A DNA stretch of 64,000 nucleotides from assembly GCA_019635735.1 (NCBI GenBank), contig JAHBYX010000007.1, positions 124,001 through 188,000 on the forward strand, written 5' to 3'. Below, in pieces: positions 11,730 through 21,164 of this stretch (positions within the stretch are counted from its first letter, which is position 1; each line of letters starts with the position of its first letter). Both the position numbers and the translations under genes were made by a program. The stretch is from Mesorhizobium sp. Lineage in GTDB: Bacteria; Pseudomonadota; Alphaproteobacteria; Rhizobiales; Rhizobiaceae. A model generated the notes under the pieces. It was not told the DNA's origin. It worked only from the letters and a program-made list of their open reading frames with translations, and ran no database searches.

Positions 11730-11843
11730 GACCTCCCTCATTGGCCTGGGACAGAATGATCCGCCGAACGATGGACCATATGCACAGCCTATAGGCAGAT
11801 GCCGCTTTGGCAAGCCCTCATCGTGTCTTCTCCCAGCGGCATG

Positions 11844-13082
11844 TCAGGCGCCGACACGGCGGCCCCACAGGATTGGGGCGTAGCGGATGGCAAACAGCAG
11901 GAAGCCGGCGCTCCAGAGACTGCCACCGGCGGCAAGGGTCGCGATGTACCAGCTGTCGGCGAAGGGCGCGGCGACTCGCAACACCGCGCCGGCGGTGACA
12001 AGCACATACATCGCGACGACGGACCGGTCGGCGACGATCGCCCGCCCGGTGTGGCCGAGGCTCGCCCGCGTCATCACGGCGAGCGTCATCGTTCCGACCG
12101 CGCCTGCGGTCAGCGCGTGCAGCGCCGCGCTCGGCGGCACGGCAGGCATCAGGATCGACAGGCCGAGCAGGAGAAGCGCGGCGGCGAGCCAGAAGTAGCC
12201 GAGATGCAGCACGAAGAGGATGGGCTCCGAAAGCGTGCGCAGTCCCCGCCAGCGCATCAGGCGGAGGCCGAGCAGGCCCCCCGCCGCGACAAGCAGTGCG
12301 CCGGTGAGCGGCGCGTCGGCGGCCAGGACCCAGGCTGTCATTGCCACGGTCGTTGCGACGAGAGCTGCCTTGTCGACGGAACCGAAGCTCGCGGGCAGGG
12401 TTGCTGCCTTTTCCCGTGCCAGCCAGTTGCGGGTGAAGCTGGGCACGATGCGTCCGCCGATAAGGGCGATCAGGACGGCGGCCACGGCGAGTGCTACTTG
12501 GTGCCCGAGATCATGCGGCACGAAGTGAAGGTTGGCCGCATGGTCCGTCCCGTTGGCCAGTCCGAACAGCGAGATCATCACGGCCACCGGCGCGTTCTTC
12601 CAGTTGCGGCCCGCGACGACCTCGCGCCAGACGGCGAGTGCCAGCATCGCGGGGAAGGCGAGGTCGACGGCGAGCGCCAGATAGGGATCGGGCGACAGGA
12701 GATTGGCCAGCCGGCCGAGGAGCCAGAGAGCGACGAGTAGAGCCAGCGGCCGGCCGCTGATCGGCAGCCGCCCGGTCCAGTTGGGGATGGCGGTGAGGAC
12801 AAAACCGGCAATGACCGCGCCGAGGTAGCCGAACAGCATTTCGTGCGCGTGCCAGTGCAGGCCTTCGAAAGGCCCGGGCAATTCGACGCCGCCGAGATAG
12901 ACTGCAAGCCAGAGCGGAATCGCAAGCCCGGCATGGAGGGCGGCGAGAAAGAAGAAGGGGCGAAAGCCGTAATGCAGGATCGGCGGCGTCGCATTGAGGC
13001 GGCCACGGCTATCGCGCGACATGTCCCCGGCCTTGCGGGCAGCCCGTGGCACGGAGCGGTCGGCGGGGGCTGAAACAGACAT
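11844..13082 (-). CDS. nnrS: NnrS family haem-copper membrane protein
   Basis: A 412-residue polytopic membrane protein with about 12 hydrophobic segments. NnrS landmarks include ILHYGFRPFFFLAALHAG at the N-terminus and LHWHAHEMLFGYLGAVIAGF near residue 85. NnrS proteins bind haem and copper and protect cells from NO stress in denitrifiers. Its ATG overlaps the stop of the preceding small gene (TGATG), so it is the distal gene of the nirK-nirV-orf-nnrS unit. An imperfect dyad 3' of the gene (ATGCCGCT 11799-11806, AGCGGCAT 11835-11842) may act at transcript ends. Confidence 0.9.
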   Translation of the reverse strand: MSVSAPADRSVPRAARKAGDMSRDSRGRLNATPPILHYGFRPFFFLAALHAGLAIPLWLAVYLGGVELPGPFEGLHWHAHEMLFGYLGAVIAGFVLTAIPNWTGRLPISGRPLALLVALWLLGRLANLLSPDPYLALAVDLAFPAMLALAVWREVVAGRNWKNAPVAVMISLFGLANGTDHAANLHFVPHDLGHQVALAVAAVLIALIGGRIVPSFTRNWLAREKAATLPASFGSVDKAALVATTVAMTAWVLAADAPLTGALLVAAGGLLGLRLMRWRGLRTLSEPILFVLHLGYFWLAAALLLLGLSILMPAVPPSAALHALTAGAVGTMTLAVMTRASLGHTGRAIVADRSVVAMYVLVTAGAVLRVAAPFADSWYIATLAAGGSLWSAGFLLFAIRYAPILWGRRVGA

Positions 13083-13465
13083 CAGGCATGCCCTCCGGCG
13101 GCACGGCGCGCGGCGGCTGCCCCGAAGGCGGCGAAATCGGCGATGTCCTGGAACAGGCCGGAGATCTCGTCGAAAGCCGACCGGTCCGGTTCGTCCGGCA
13201 TCAGATCGTCCAGTTCGCCCAGGAGGGCGAGCACGAGGACGATCGCATCGCGCATCTTGCGGGCATCGACCAGGGCGTCGGCACACCGAACCAACTCGGC
13301 CTCCGCGCCTACCTGGTCGAGCATCTCGTTCGCAGCCTCGCGGCAGCCGCAGTCGAGGTTCGCTTCGGAGAGGCCACGTCTCAACCGATCGACGACGCTC
13401 TCGCGACCGTCCGGGAATGATTCCACCGATACCGCACCACGGCCGAATTCTGCTCTTATCGTCAT
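13082..13465 (-). CDS. Conserved-looking hypothetical protein between nirV and nnrS
   Basis: A 127-residue soluble, acidic, mostly helical protein that I cannot assign to a named family. A Cys pair occurs in NLDCGCREAAN, with one more Cys in VRCADALVDA; the C-terminal half is LLGELDDLMPDEPDRSAF followed by an Ala-rich helix. It starts 11 nt after nirV and its stop overlaps the nnrS ATG, so it is inside the nir operon. A metal- or redox-related accessory role is possible because of the CxC, but this is only inferred from context. Confidence 0.75.
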   Translation of the reverse strand: MTIRAEFGRGAVSVESFPDGRESVVDRLRRGLSEANLDCGCREAANEMLDQVGAEAELVRCADALVDARKMRDAIVLVLALLGELDDLMPDEPDRSAFDEISGLFQDIADFAAFGAAAARRAAGGHA

Positions 13466-13476
13466 TGAAGCATCTC

Positions 13477-14373
13477 TCAGAAGGGGGTCGAATGCTGACC
13501 CAACAGGCCGCGCAGCCGCGCGTCGGCCCACGCGATCAAGGGGAAGTCGTTGTCGCGGACGAGCCGGAAGCCGAGGTTCTCGGGAGGCGTGCCGACGGCG
13601 CAGCCGCCGCTCCTGCCGTCGCGGACGAAGTTGGACATGTAGGCGCGGTGGCGGCCTTCAAGCACGTGGACGCCGCAGTTTTCCGTCTTGCTGAGGACCG
13701 TCTTGCGGTCGCTTGCGAGCGTCACGCGCTCGTAGCAGGTCGAGGTCCACTCCCAGACGTTGCCGCCGAAATCCTCGATGCCCATGGAATTCGGTCCGTA
13801 GTGGCCGAACGGCTTCGGCTCGGGGTCGGGCGGACGCTTGGCCGCCGCCTCCTCGCGGTAGCGCCTGAGCCAGCGAACCGCCGGATTGGCGGGGTCGTCG
13901 GCCTGCGCCGTGAAGCTCTCGCCGCCGAACCGCTCGCCGGCGGCGACCGCCGCCTCGAGCGCAGTCGGCAGGCGCCAGGTGACGCCGGTGCCGCGCGAAT
14001 ACCAGCTGGCATAGGCTTCTGCGTCGAGCCAGTTCACGCCGGTGACCGGGACGTCGAGGGGATTGGGCCGCGCATCGGCCGGACGGCAGGCACCATCGGC
14101 GACGCAAAGCTCGTAATCGGCAAGGCTGACCTGACGCTTCATGATGCGGAAGGCCGGGGTTTCGATCTTCATGGAAGCCGCGGTTGCCGGCCGCGCATCG
14201 AGGAGGAATTCGCCGGGAAGGGGATAGTCGATGGCCGTCGCGGCTATTTCCACCGTCTCGGCGAGGGGGAGACGGGGAGTGTCGACCGGCTTGCCCGCCA
14301 CACCCATCGCGGCGAACGGCACCGCGAGTGAGGCGACCGCGCCCATTGCGACTTCGAACAGGTTGACGTGCAT
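13477..14373 (-). CDS. nirV: NirV, formylglycine-generating-enzyme-like protein
   Basis: A 298-residue protein of the FGE-sulfatase/SUMF1 fold. Typical segments are VTGVNWLDAEAYASWYSRGTG, WRLPTALEAAVAAG, NSMGIEDFGGNVWEWT and NLGFRLVRD. NirV is found downstream of nirK in many alphaproteobacteria and is thought to help the copper nitrite reductase; its mechanism is not established. An N-terminal hydrophobic segment (about residues 8-28) indicates export or membrane anchoring. The gap to nirK is 52 nt. Confidence 0.9.
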   Translation of the reverse strand: MHVNLFEVAMGAVASLAVPFAAMGVAGKPVDTPRLPLAETVEIAATAIDYPLPGEFLLDARPATAASMKIETPAFRIMKRQVSLADYELCVADGACRPADARPNPLDVPVTGVNWLDAEAYASWYSRGTGVTWRLPTALEAAVAAGERFGGESFTAQADDPANPAVRWLRRYREEAAAKRPPDPEPKPFGHYGPNSMGIEDFGGNVWEWTSTCYERVTLASDRKTVLSKTENCGVHVLEGRHRAYMSNFVRDGRSGGCAVGTPPENLGFRLVRDNDFPLIAWADARLRGLLGQHSTPF

Positions 14374-14425
14374 GACAGCCCCCGATGAGTGGCGCGGCCG
14401 GACGAGCCGGCCGCGCCCTGGACGA

Positions 14426-15538
14426 TCAGTTGGTGGTGATCGGGCTCGGAGCCACGACCTGCTTCATCAGGTCGTCGTTCCATTCGCCCTCGACCACGAA
14501 GTGCGCCGTGGCGCCGAGTTCCACCGCCTCGATCAGGTTGTGGTTGACGTAGGCGTAGACGCCCGGCTGGAGGAAGGTGTAGAGCGCCGCGCCGGCCGAT
14601 CCGCCACGGATGAACCAGGTTTCCAGATCCTTGGCAGGCGGGTTGGCGAACTTGCCTTCTTCCCAGACATAGTCGCCATGGCCGCCGATCAGGTGCGGGC
14701 GGGTGTCGCGGTTGGCCTGCGAGTGGACGATGAGCACCGTCTCGCCGACCTTCGACTTCATGGCGTTGTCGCCCGTCAGCGCGCCCTTGGCGCCGTTGAA
14801 GACGACGTGAGTGGGGATAAGGCCGCGCATGACCTGGACCGTGTCGGCGTAGGATTCGCCGTGCGATTCGTAGGTCTTGTAGTTGCCCTCCTCGTCGCGC
14901 GGAACGTAGAAGTCGTTCTCGCCGATGTAGAAGACCTTGTCGTAGCGCAGCGCCTCGCCCTTCTCGTTCTTCAGGCCTTCGCGGGGCAGGACCATGATCG
15001 TGCCGCTCATGCCGGACACGACGTGCCAGGGGATCATCGCCCCTTCAGGCGCGCAGTGGTAGACGAAGGTCCCCGAACGGGTGGCCTTGAAGCGCAGCTT
15101 GACCTGTTCGCCGGGATTGATGAGCGTGAGTGCCCCACCGCCGAGCGCGCCAGTCGCCGCGTGGAAGTCGATGTTGTGCGGCATGGAGTTGGTGTCGGGG
15201 TTGATGAGCGTCAGCTCGACATAGTCGCCCTCGTGGACGACCATCATCGGGCCGGGCATAGAGCCGTTGAAGGTCATGGCCTGGAACTCGGTGCCTTCGT
15301 CGTCGATGACGACCTTCTTCTCCTCGATCGGCATGGTGAACTCGACGACCTTCGGTCCGCTCGTGGCAACCTGGTCGTGCGCATGGACGAAGGGCGGGGC
15401 GACCAGGGTGATCTTCTGGCGCGGGAGGGCCGCAATCTCGGCCTCGGTGACCGGAGCGGCGGAAGCCAGCTTGGGCAATGCCCCCGCCACCATGGTTGCG
15501 GCCGCAGCTCCGAGAAGGGCTTGGCGACGCGTGAACAT
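14426..15538 (-). CDS. nirK: Copper-containing nitrite reductase (NO-forming)
   Basis: A 370-residue two-cupredoxin-domain enzyme reducing nitrite to NO in the periplasm. It carries a Tat-like signal ([14 protein letters not shown]). The type 1 and type 2 copper ligands are seen in [10 protein letters not shown] (two His), [18 protein letters not shown] (His, Cys, His and Met) and [11 protein letters not shown] plus [12 protein letters not shown] in the second domain. It accepts electrons from pseudoazurin, encoded nearby. A TTG-N8-CAA box lies 67 nt upstream of the start. It heads the nirK-nirV-orf-nnrS unit. Length and ligands are normal for class I NirK. Confidence 0.96.
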   Translation of the reverse strand: MFTRRQALLGAAAATMVAGALPKLASAAPVTEAEIAALPRQKITLVAPPFVHAHDQVATSGPKVVEFTMPIEEKKVVIDDEGTEFQAMTFNGSMPGPMMVVHEGDYVELTLINPDTNSMPHNIDFHAATGALGGGALTLINPGEQVKLRFKATRSGTFVYHCAPEGAMIPWHVVSGMSGTIMVLPREGLKNEKGEALRYDKVFYIGENDFYVPRDEEGNYKTYESHGESYADTVQVMRGLIPTHVVFNGAKGALTGDNAMKSKVGETVLIVHSQANRDTRPHLIGGHGDYVWEEGKFANPPAKDLETWFIRGGSAGAALYTFLQPGVYAYVNHNLIEAVELGATAHFVVEGEWNDDLMKQVVAPSPITTN

Positions 15539-15604
15539 ATCGGTTCTCCTTGTGATCCATCTATTGCGACGGGGAGAAACTACGCGCGCTTCGGGCGGCG
15601 TTCT

Positions 15605-15618
15605 TTGCGCTGCAACAA
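15605..15618. promoter_or_regulatory. Candidate NnrR box upstream of nirK
   Basis: TTGCGCTGCAACAA fits TTG-N8-CAA, with extended outer arms TTTG and CAAA. It lies in the 138-nt gap between the otsA stop and the nirK start, at a distance usual for an activator site. Confidence 0.7.
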
Positions 15619-15676
15619 ATTCTGTGCGGGAGATCGCGAAACAAGGTCGAAGCGTGGAAGGCGGGAAGGATCGCTC

Positions 15677-17059
15677 CTAAGCGGCCGTCGTGGCCAGGGC
15701 GTCCAGGAAGGCATCGCACCAATTGGAGATGTCGTGGCGGCGCAGGTGGCGCAGCATGGCAGCATGCCGCTCGATACGTGCGGCAAGCGGCAGGGACAGA
15801 GCCTGCGCGATCGCCTGCGAGACCGCCTCCGTGTCGTAGGGATTGACGAGAATCGCAGACTGCAGTTCGCGCGCGGCGCCGGCGAAGCGCGAGAGAACGA
15901 GAACGCCGGGATCGGCCGGATCCTGGGCGGCGATGTATTCCTTCGCGACGAGGTTCATGCCGTCGCGCATCGGCGTGACCAGGCCGACCTTGGCCAGCCG
16001 GTAGAGGCCAGCCAGTATGCTGTGGTTGATCGACGAGTTGACGTAGCGGATCGGGGTCCAGTCGAGGGTGGCAAGCTCCCCGTTGACGCGGCCCGCGAGT
16101 TCGGCCACCTCGCGCTGCATGTCGAGGTAATGCGGGACGTCCGAGCGGGATTTCGGCGTCACCTGCAGCAGCGTCGCCCGACCCTTGTAGGCCGGGTTGT
16201 CGCGCAGGAAGCGCTCGAACGCCTGCATGCGCTGCGGGATGCCCTTCGAATAGTCGAGCCTGTCGACGCCGACGACCACCTCGCGATCGCGCAGCGAACG
16301 GGCGATCTTGCGCACGGCCGGGTTGTCGACGGCGTCAGCGGCCATCTTCTCGAAGCCGCGGGTGTCGATCCCGATCGGGAAGACGCCGGCCTTGACGCGG
16401 CCGCCGCCCCGCGTCTCGATCGTGTCTCGCTCCTTGAGGCTGCCGATGCCTTCGCGCTCGATGCAGGCGGCGAAATTGTCGGCGTCGTGACGCGTCTGGA
16501 ATCCGACCACGTCGTAGTCGGCCAGCCCCTCGAGGATCGTCGCGTAGACCGGGAGAGCGAAGAACACGTCCGGCGGCGGGAATGGGATGTGCAGGAAGAA
16601 GCCGATGCGGTTCTTCACACCCATCCGGCGCAGCTCGGCGGCAAGCGGAATGAGGTGATAGTCGTGGATCCAGACGACGTCGTCGGCGGCGAGCTGCGGC
16701 CCGAGCTGGCGGGCGAAGAATCGGTTGACCCGGAAATAGCCGGCCATGTCCTTGCGGGCATAGTCGGTGATGTCGAGCCGATAGTGGCACAGCGGCCAGA
16801 GCGTCGAGTTGGCGAAACCGGCGTAGTATTCGTCGATATCCTTCCTGCTGAGGTCCGTCAGCGCGTAGGTGATCGGACCTTCCTGCCGAATCGTCATGGC
16901 GCCCGGCTCGCGCGCGCCGCTCGAAACTCCGGACCAGCCCATCCACAACCCGCCGCGGGCGTTGAGCGCGGCCTGAAGCGCCACTGCCAGGCCGCCGGCA
17001 TGCACCTTGCCCTTGGCCGGCGCGGGAACGCGGTTGGAGACGACGACGAGGCGACTCAC
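15677..17059 (-). CDS. otsA: Trehalose-6-phosphate synthase
   Basis: A 460-residue GT20 glycosyltransferase making trehalose 6-phosphate from UDP-glucose and glucose 6-phosphate. Family segments are VVVSNRVP at the N-terminus, [30 protein letters not shown] (substrate-binding region), and [14 protein letters not shown] near the C-terminus. The start is a GTG at 17059, right where the conserved [12 protein letters not shown] begins, and it overlaps the stop of the upstream GH15 gene by 4 nt (GTGA). It is the last gene of otsB-GH15-otsA. The trehalose is probably an osmoprotectant. Confidence 0.93.
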   Translation of the reverse strand: MSRLVVVSNRVPAPAKGKVHAGGLAVALQAALNARGGLWMGWSGVSSGAREPGAMTIRQEGPITYALTDLSRKDIDEYYAGFANSTLWPLCHYRLDITDYARKDMAGYFRVNRFFARQLGPQLAADDVVWIHDYHLIPLAAELRRMGVKNRIGFFLHIPFPPPDVFFALPVYATILEGLADYDVVGFQTRHDADNFAACIEREGIGSLKERDTIETRGGGRVKAGVFPIGIDTRGFEKMAADAVDNPAVRKIARSLRDREVVVGVDRLDYSKGIPQRMQAFERFLRDNPAYKGRATLLQVTPKSRSDVPHYLDMQREVAELAGRVNGELATLDWTPIRYVNSSINHSILAGLYRLAKVGLVTPMRDGMNLVAKEYIAAQDPADPGVLVLSRFAGAARELQSAILVNPYDTEAVSQAIAQALSLPLAARIERHAAMLRHLRRHDISNWCDAFLDALATTAA

Positions 17060-18855
17060 AGCACGTCCTCCCAGCGTCGCGACAGACGCATGGCCGCGTT
17101 GATGAGACCGACCATGGAATATGTCTGCGGGTAGTTGCCCCATAGCTCGCCGCTGTCGACGTGGATACCTTCCGACAGCAGGCCCAGATGGTTGCGATGC
17201 TTCAGCACGTCCTCGAAGATCTCGCGCGCGTCGTCGGCCCGGCCGACGCGGGCGAGCGCGTCGATCAGCCAGAAAGTGCAGGCGGTGAAGGCGGTTTCCG
17301 GTTCGCCGAAATCGTCGGGCGTGCGGTAGCGGTAGAGATGGTGGCCGAAGCGGAGATGTTTCTCGATCGCCGCCAGCGTCGACAGGAAACGCGGGTCATC
17401 TGCCGGCAGCAGGCCGATCTCGGGGATGAGGAGAAGGCTGGCGTCGAGATCCGCGCCCTCGAAGGAGGAGACGAAGGAGCCGAGCTTGTCGTTCCATGCG
17501 CGCATGAGAATGCCGTCCCGGATCGTGTCGGCACGTTCGCGCCAGAAGATTTCCCGGTCGGCGAGGCCGAGCTTTCGGGCGATGCGCGCGAGGCGGTCGC
17601 AAGCCGCCCAGCACATCAGGCTGGAATGGGTGTGGACCGAGTTGCGGGTGCGGAATTCCCACAGGCCGGCATCCGGCACGTTCCAGCGGGCGAAGGCCTG
17701 GTCGCCGAGCGGCTCCAGCCGGCGGAACAGCGAATCTTCGCCCATGCCGGGCAAGCGCTCGTCGAAGAAATACTGGATGACGGAGAGGATGACCGAGCCG
17801 TAGCCGTCGTTCTGGACCTGGGTGTAGGCGGCGTTACCGCGTCGCACGGGCCCGAGGCCGCGATAGCCGCCGAGGGAAGGCGCGACTTCCTCATCGACAC
17901 GACGCTCCAGGCCGATGCCGAAGAGCGGCTGGAGGTAGCCGTCGGGCGAGGCGGCTGCGATGTTGGAAACGTAGGATAGATAATCTTCCATGGTCCGCGT
18001 GGCGCCCAGCGCGTTCAGCGCTTTCACGGTGAAGAAGGAATCGCGCAGCCAGCAGAAGCGATAGTCCCAGGTGCGGCCGGTCGCGCCGTATTCCGGGATC
18101 GAGGTGGTGAGCGCGGCGACGATGCCCCCGGTCTCCTCGTGCGAGCACAGCTTGAGGGTGATGGCGGAGCGGATGACGACGTCCTGCCAGTCGGCCGGAA
18201 GGTGCAGGCTGCGGGCCCAGTCGATCCAGTAGTCGCGCGTGTCCTGAAAAAGCGAGCGGGCGGTGTCGAGCGGGTGGGCGGAGAGGCGTTCGTCCGGCCC
18301 GAAGACGAAGGCATAGGGACGGTCGACCAGGAAGGGTGTGCCGCGCTGGACGAATTCGACGGGGGCATTCGTCGTCAGGCGCAGCACCTGGTCGCCGAGG
18401 ATGAAGCGGATGTTGTTCGAGCCGCGTGTCGTCTCGGGGGCCTGGGCGCCGTAGTCCCAACGCGGTCGCATCTGGACCGACATGCGCGGCGTGCCCGTCA
18501 GCGGTTCGACGATGCGGATGATGGTGAGCGGCCGGAAAAGCCGGCCTCCGGATTTGAACCGGGGCGCGAAGTCGGTGATCCGCAATGCGTTGCCGTTCTC
18601 GTCGCGGAGAATGGTTTCGAGGATGGCGGTATTGCGGAGATAGGACTGGCGGCTGTCCGCATGGTTCTCAATGGCGAAGGTCCAGTCGCCGCGTTCTTCC
18701 GCGAACGGGACGTTGTCGCCGCCGAGCAGCCGGCAGAAGACCGGGTCGCCGTCCATGCGCGGCGCGCACATCCATACCAGGCGGGCGTCGCGGTCGATGA
18801 GGGCGGCGGCGGCCGCATTCCCGATGACGCCGAGGTCGAGAGACATGTCGGGCAT
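17056..18855 (-). CDS. Glycoside hydrolase family 15 protein (glucoamylase/trehalase-like)
   Basis: A 599-residue protein. An N-terminal beta-sandwich region (about 1-220, LGVIGNAAAAALIDRDARLVWMC) is followed by an (alpha/alpha)6 domain with RTWDYRFCWLRDSFFTVKAL, GYLQPLFGI, WEFRTR and GELWGNYPQTYSMVGLINAA. The acidic residues in these segments are the likely catalytic pair. In related bacteria such proteins are annotated as glucoamylase-like or trehalase. Its place between otsB and otsA, with overlapping codons on both sides, argues for a role in trehalose balance; the true substrate is not visible from sequence. It has no signal peptide, so it is cytoplasmic. Confidence 0.87.
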   Translation of the reverse strand: MPDMSLDLGVIGNAAAAALIDRDARLVWMCAPRMDGDPVFCRLLGGDNVPFAEERGDWTFAIENHADSRQSYLRNTAILETILRDENGNALRITDFAPRFKSGGRLFRPLTIIRIVEPLTGTPRMSVQMRPRWDYGAQAPETTRGSNNIRFILGDQVLRLTTNAPVEFVQRGTPFLVDRPYAFVFGPDERLSAHPLDTARSLFQDTRDYWIDWARSLHLPADWQDVVIRSAITLKLCSHEETGGIVAALTTSIPEYGATGRTWDYRFCWLRDSFFTVKALNALGATRTMEDYLSYVSNIAAASPDGYLQPLFGIGLERRVDEEVAPSLGGYRGLGPVRRGNAAYTQVQNDGYGSVILSVIQYFFDERLPGMGEDSLFRRLEPLGDQAFARWNVPDAGLWEFRTRNSVHTHSSLMCWAACDRLARIARKLGLADREIFWRERADTIRDGILMRAWNDKLGSFVSSFEGADLDASLLLIPEIGLLPADDPRFLSTLAAIEKHLRFGHHLYRYRTPDDFGEPETAFTACTFWLIDALARVGRADDAREIFEDVLKHRNHLGLLSEGIHVDSGELWGNYPQTYSMVGLINAAMRLSRRWEDVL

Positions 18856-19652
18856 CAGCGGACGAGGCTCCGGATCCAGGAGCGGACATCGGCGGGGGTC
18901 GACACAGCCAGACGGGCCAGCGTCGCGCGAGGCTCGCCCACCCTCACGGACAGCCCGTCGAGGCCGTTTGCTGCCTCGAACATCGCTTCGTCGGTCAGGT
19001 CGTCGCCGATGGCGAGCGGCTGGCGACCGGCAAAGGGTGGGCTCGTCATCAGTGCCTTCAGCGCGGTTCCCTTGTCGTGGCCGGACGGTCGGATCTCGAC
19101 GACACTCTTTCCCCTCTGCACGATTGCCTTGTCCCCCAGCTTCTCCGCGATCTTCACCATCCGCGCCTCGACGGCGGAAGCAAAGTCCGGGGCGAGGCGG
19201 TAGTGGGCTGCGAACGCCGCCCCCTTGTCCTCGACGACCACGCCCGGCCATTGCGCCGCAGCGAGGACCAGATCCCGGACGGCTGCATCGAGTTCGTCCG
19301 AACGCGGAATGGCGAAGGAGGTTCCGTCCGGAAACTCGATCTCGACACCGTGAAGGCCGGCCAGGCTGCAGGGCAGATCGGGAAAAAGGCGCTTGAGCAG
19401 AGCCAGGTTGCGGCCGGACACCAGGGCGAGCGCTCCGCCCGTGCGGGCCGCGAGCAGGCGCAGGTCTTCCAGCAGGCGGTCGGGCACGACGATCGCGTCG
19501 GGACGAGGCGCGATGTCCAGCAAAGTTCCGTCGACGTCGAGGAAGATTGCCAGGCCGTCCGGTGCAGAGGGCAGGCCGGCATATCCCGGTAACCGTACCG
19601 GTGCGCCGGGTACCAGTTCGGTTTCCTGGATATCCGTCATCGCATCGAACAT
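18855..19652 (-). CDS. otsB: Trehalose-6-phosphate phosphatase
   Basis: A 265-residue HAD-superfamily phosphatase that releases trehalose from trehalose 6-phosphate. Motif I is IFLDVDGTLLDIAPRP, with the nucleophilic Asp near residue 35; VSGRNLALL is motif II; and AIGDDLTDEAMFEAAN is motif IV. It is the first gene of the otsB-GH15-otsA unit, and its stop overlaps the next start (TGATG). Two starts, 19652 and 19640, are possible and neither has a clear ribosome site. The gene is divergent from the MBL gene at 19804, leaving about 150 nt for both promoters. Confidence 0.92.
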   Translation of the reverse strand: MFDAMTDIQETELVPGAPVRLPGYAGLPSAPDGLAIFLDVDGTLLDIAPRPDAIVVPDRLLEDLRLLAARTGGALALVSGRNLALLKRLFPDLPCSLAGLHGVEIEFPDGTSFAIPRSDELDAAVRDLVLAAAQWPGVVVEDKGAAFAAHYRLAPDFASAVEARMVKIAEKLGDKAIVQRGKSVVEIRPSGHDKGTALKALMTSPPFAGRQPLAIGDDLTDEAMFEAANGLDGLSVRVGEPRATLARLAVSTPADVRSWIRSLVR

Positions 19653-19803
19653 AGGCGGACGGCGGGGGATGGCAACCGTTTCTGCAGCGGAATGGAATTT
19701 CGTGGAGACCCTGATTGCGGGATCGCTTTTTCGCCCGTATGCAAACAACCCAATACCGTCGACAGTTCGCCGTCGCGGCTGATCCGCAATTCGAGGGCAT
19801 TCG

Positions 19804-20691
19804 GTGACAGATAGCTCCAGACCAGACGTGGCCGGGTTCTTCGACAAGCGGACCTTCTCGATCCAGTACGTCGTGTCCGACCCGGCCACGAAACGCTGCG
19901 CGATCATCGACCCGGTGCTCGACTATGACGAGAAGTCGGGTCAGACCGCGACGCGGAACGCCGACCGGATGCTTGACTTCATTGCCGGGAAGGGGCTGTC
20001 GGTGGAGTGGATCCTCGACACGCATCCGCATGCCGACCATTTCTCGGCCGCGCCCTATCTCAAGGACAAGACCGGGGCGCCGACGGCGATCGGCGACCAT
20101 GTCGTCGAGGTGCAGAAGCTGTGGAAGGATATCTACAACTGGCCGGATTTTCCGGCCGACGGGTCGCAGTGGGACAAGCTGTTCGCCGAAGGGGAGGAGT
20201 TCTCCATCGGCGGTCTGCGGGGGCGGATCCTGTTTTCGCCCGGTCATACGCTCGCCTCGATCACCTACGTGATCGGCGATGCGGCCTTCGTGCACGACAC
20301 GCTGTTCATGCCGGATTCCGGCACCGCGCGGGCGGATTTTCCCGGCGGCAGTTCGAAGCGGCTGTGGCGCTCGATCCAGGAGATTCTGTCCTTGCCGGAC
20401 GAGACGCGGCTGTTCACTGGACACGATTACCAGCCGGGTGGCCGCGAACCGCAATGGGAATCCACGGTGGCCGAGCAAAAGGCAAAAAACATCCACGTCT
20501 CGAAGGTGTCGACCGAGGCAGAATATTGTGCGCTGCGCGATGCACGCGACCGGACCCTGCCGATGCCGAAACTGATCCTGCATGCGCTGCAGGTGAACAT
20601 CAATGGCGGCCGATTGCCGGAGCCGGAAGCGAACGGGACGCGCTATCTCAAGATCCCGCTCGACCGGCTGACCGGCGCGCCCTGGGACTGA
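19804..20691 (+). CDS. blh: MBL-fold persulfide dioxygenase-like hydrolase (Blh type)
   Basis: A 295-residue metallo-beta-lactamase-fold protein. The metal motif is DTHPHADHFSAA (about residues 72-83), with later ligands in FSPGHTLAS and FTGHDYQPGG. This set matches ETHE1/Blh proteins that oxidise glutathione persulfide to sulfite. The start is a GTG. No rhodanese domain is attached. Two YeeE/YedE-type membrane genes follow, the arrangement known from BigR-controlled sulfide detoxification operons, but no bigR gene is in the window and I saw no AT-rich BigR-type operator upstream. Confidence 0.85.
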   Translation: MTDSSRPDVAGFFDKRTFSIQYVVSDPATKRCAIIDPVLDYDEKSGQTATRNADRMLDFIAGKGLSVEWILDTHPHADHFSAAPYLKDKTGAPTAIGDHVVEVQKLWKDIYNWPDFPADGSQWDKLFAEGEEFSIGGLRGRILFSPGHTLASITYVIGDAAFVHDTLFMPDSGTARADFPGGSSKRLWRSIQEILSLPDETRLFTGHDYQPGGREPQWESTVAEQKAKNIHVSKVSTEAEYCALRDARDRTLPMPKLILHALQVNINGGRLPEPEANGTRYLKIPLDRLTGAPWD

Positions 20692-20732
20692 GACGATCGG
20701 CCGGCATTCGGCAGGACGAAGAGGAGAATGGC

Positions 20733-21161
20733 TTGACCGAATTCACCCCCCTGGCGTCGCTGATCGGCGGTATGCTGATCGGCCTCTCGTCGGTGCTGTT
20801 GATGGCCTATGAAGGTCGGATCGCGGGCATCAGCGGAATTTCCGGACGGCTGCTTCCGCCCTATCGCGACGGCGCGTTCCTGTCTCGCTTCGGCTTCGTT
20901 GTCGGCCTCGTCGCCGCGCCGTTGGTGATGCAGCTCGTTACCGGGCAGCCGGTCATGCAGACCGTGTCCGGCAACCTGCCGCTGATGGCCGCGGCGGGCC
21001 TGATCGTCGGCTTCGGTTCGGTTTGGGGCTATGGCTGCACGAGCGGCCACGGGGTGTGCGGTCTGTCGCGGCTGTCGACGCGCTCCTTTGTCGCCACCGG
21101 AGTGTTCATGGCGGTGGCGTTTGCGACCGTCTTCGTCACCCGCCACGTGATCGGAGGCTGA
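20733..21161 (+). CDS. YeeE/YedE-family membrane protein, first half-unit
   Basis: A 142-residue membrane protein with four hydrophobic segments and the family Gly-Cys motif WGYGCTSGHGVCGLSRLSTRS. Such proteins transport thiosulfate or related sulfur species. A TTG start at 20733 is chosen because AGAGGAG precedes it at good spacing and the family N-terminus (FTPLASLIGGMLIGLSS) follows immediately. It is 41 nt downstream of the persulfide-dioxygenase gene and 3 nt upstream of its partner, so a sulfur-handling operon is likely. Confidence 0.85.
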   Translation: MTEFTPLASLIGGMLIGLSSVLLMAYEGRIAGISGISGRLLPPYRDGAFLSRFGFVVGLVAAPLVMQLVTGQPVMQTVSGNLPLMAAAGLIVGFGSVWGYGCTSGHGVCGLSRLSTRSFVATGVFMAVAFATVFVTRHVIGG

Positions 21162-21164
21162 GCC

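Noticed and set aside
11741..11754. TTG-N8-CAG near-match to the Crp/Fnr-type box upstream of napE
   Set aside because: One arm mismatches, and it touches or overlaps the possible napE starts, so it is not at an activator distance.
14231..17134. Long plus-strand frame across nirV, nirK and otsA
   Set aside because: It runs antisense to three well-supported genes. Its composition is Arg/Ala/Val/Asp-rich shadow sequence without motifs.
17056..20583. Reading the GH15 gene as a 1175-residue protein
   Set aside because: The frame stays open upstream, but conserved sequence begins at 18855, where the start overlaps the otsB stop. The extra part is antisense or out of frame to otsB and the MBL gene.
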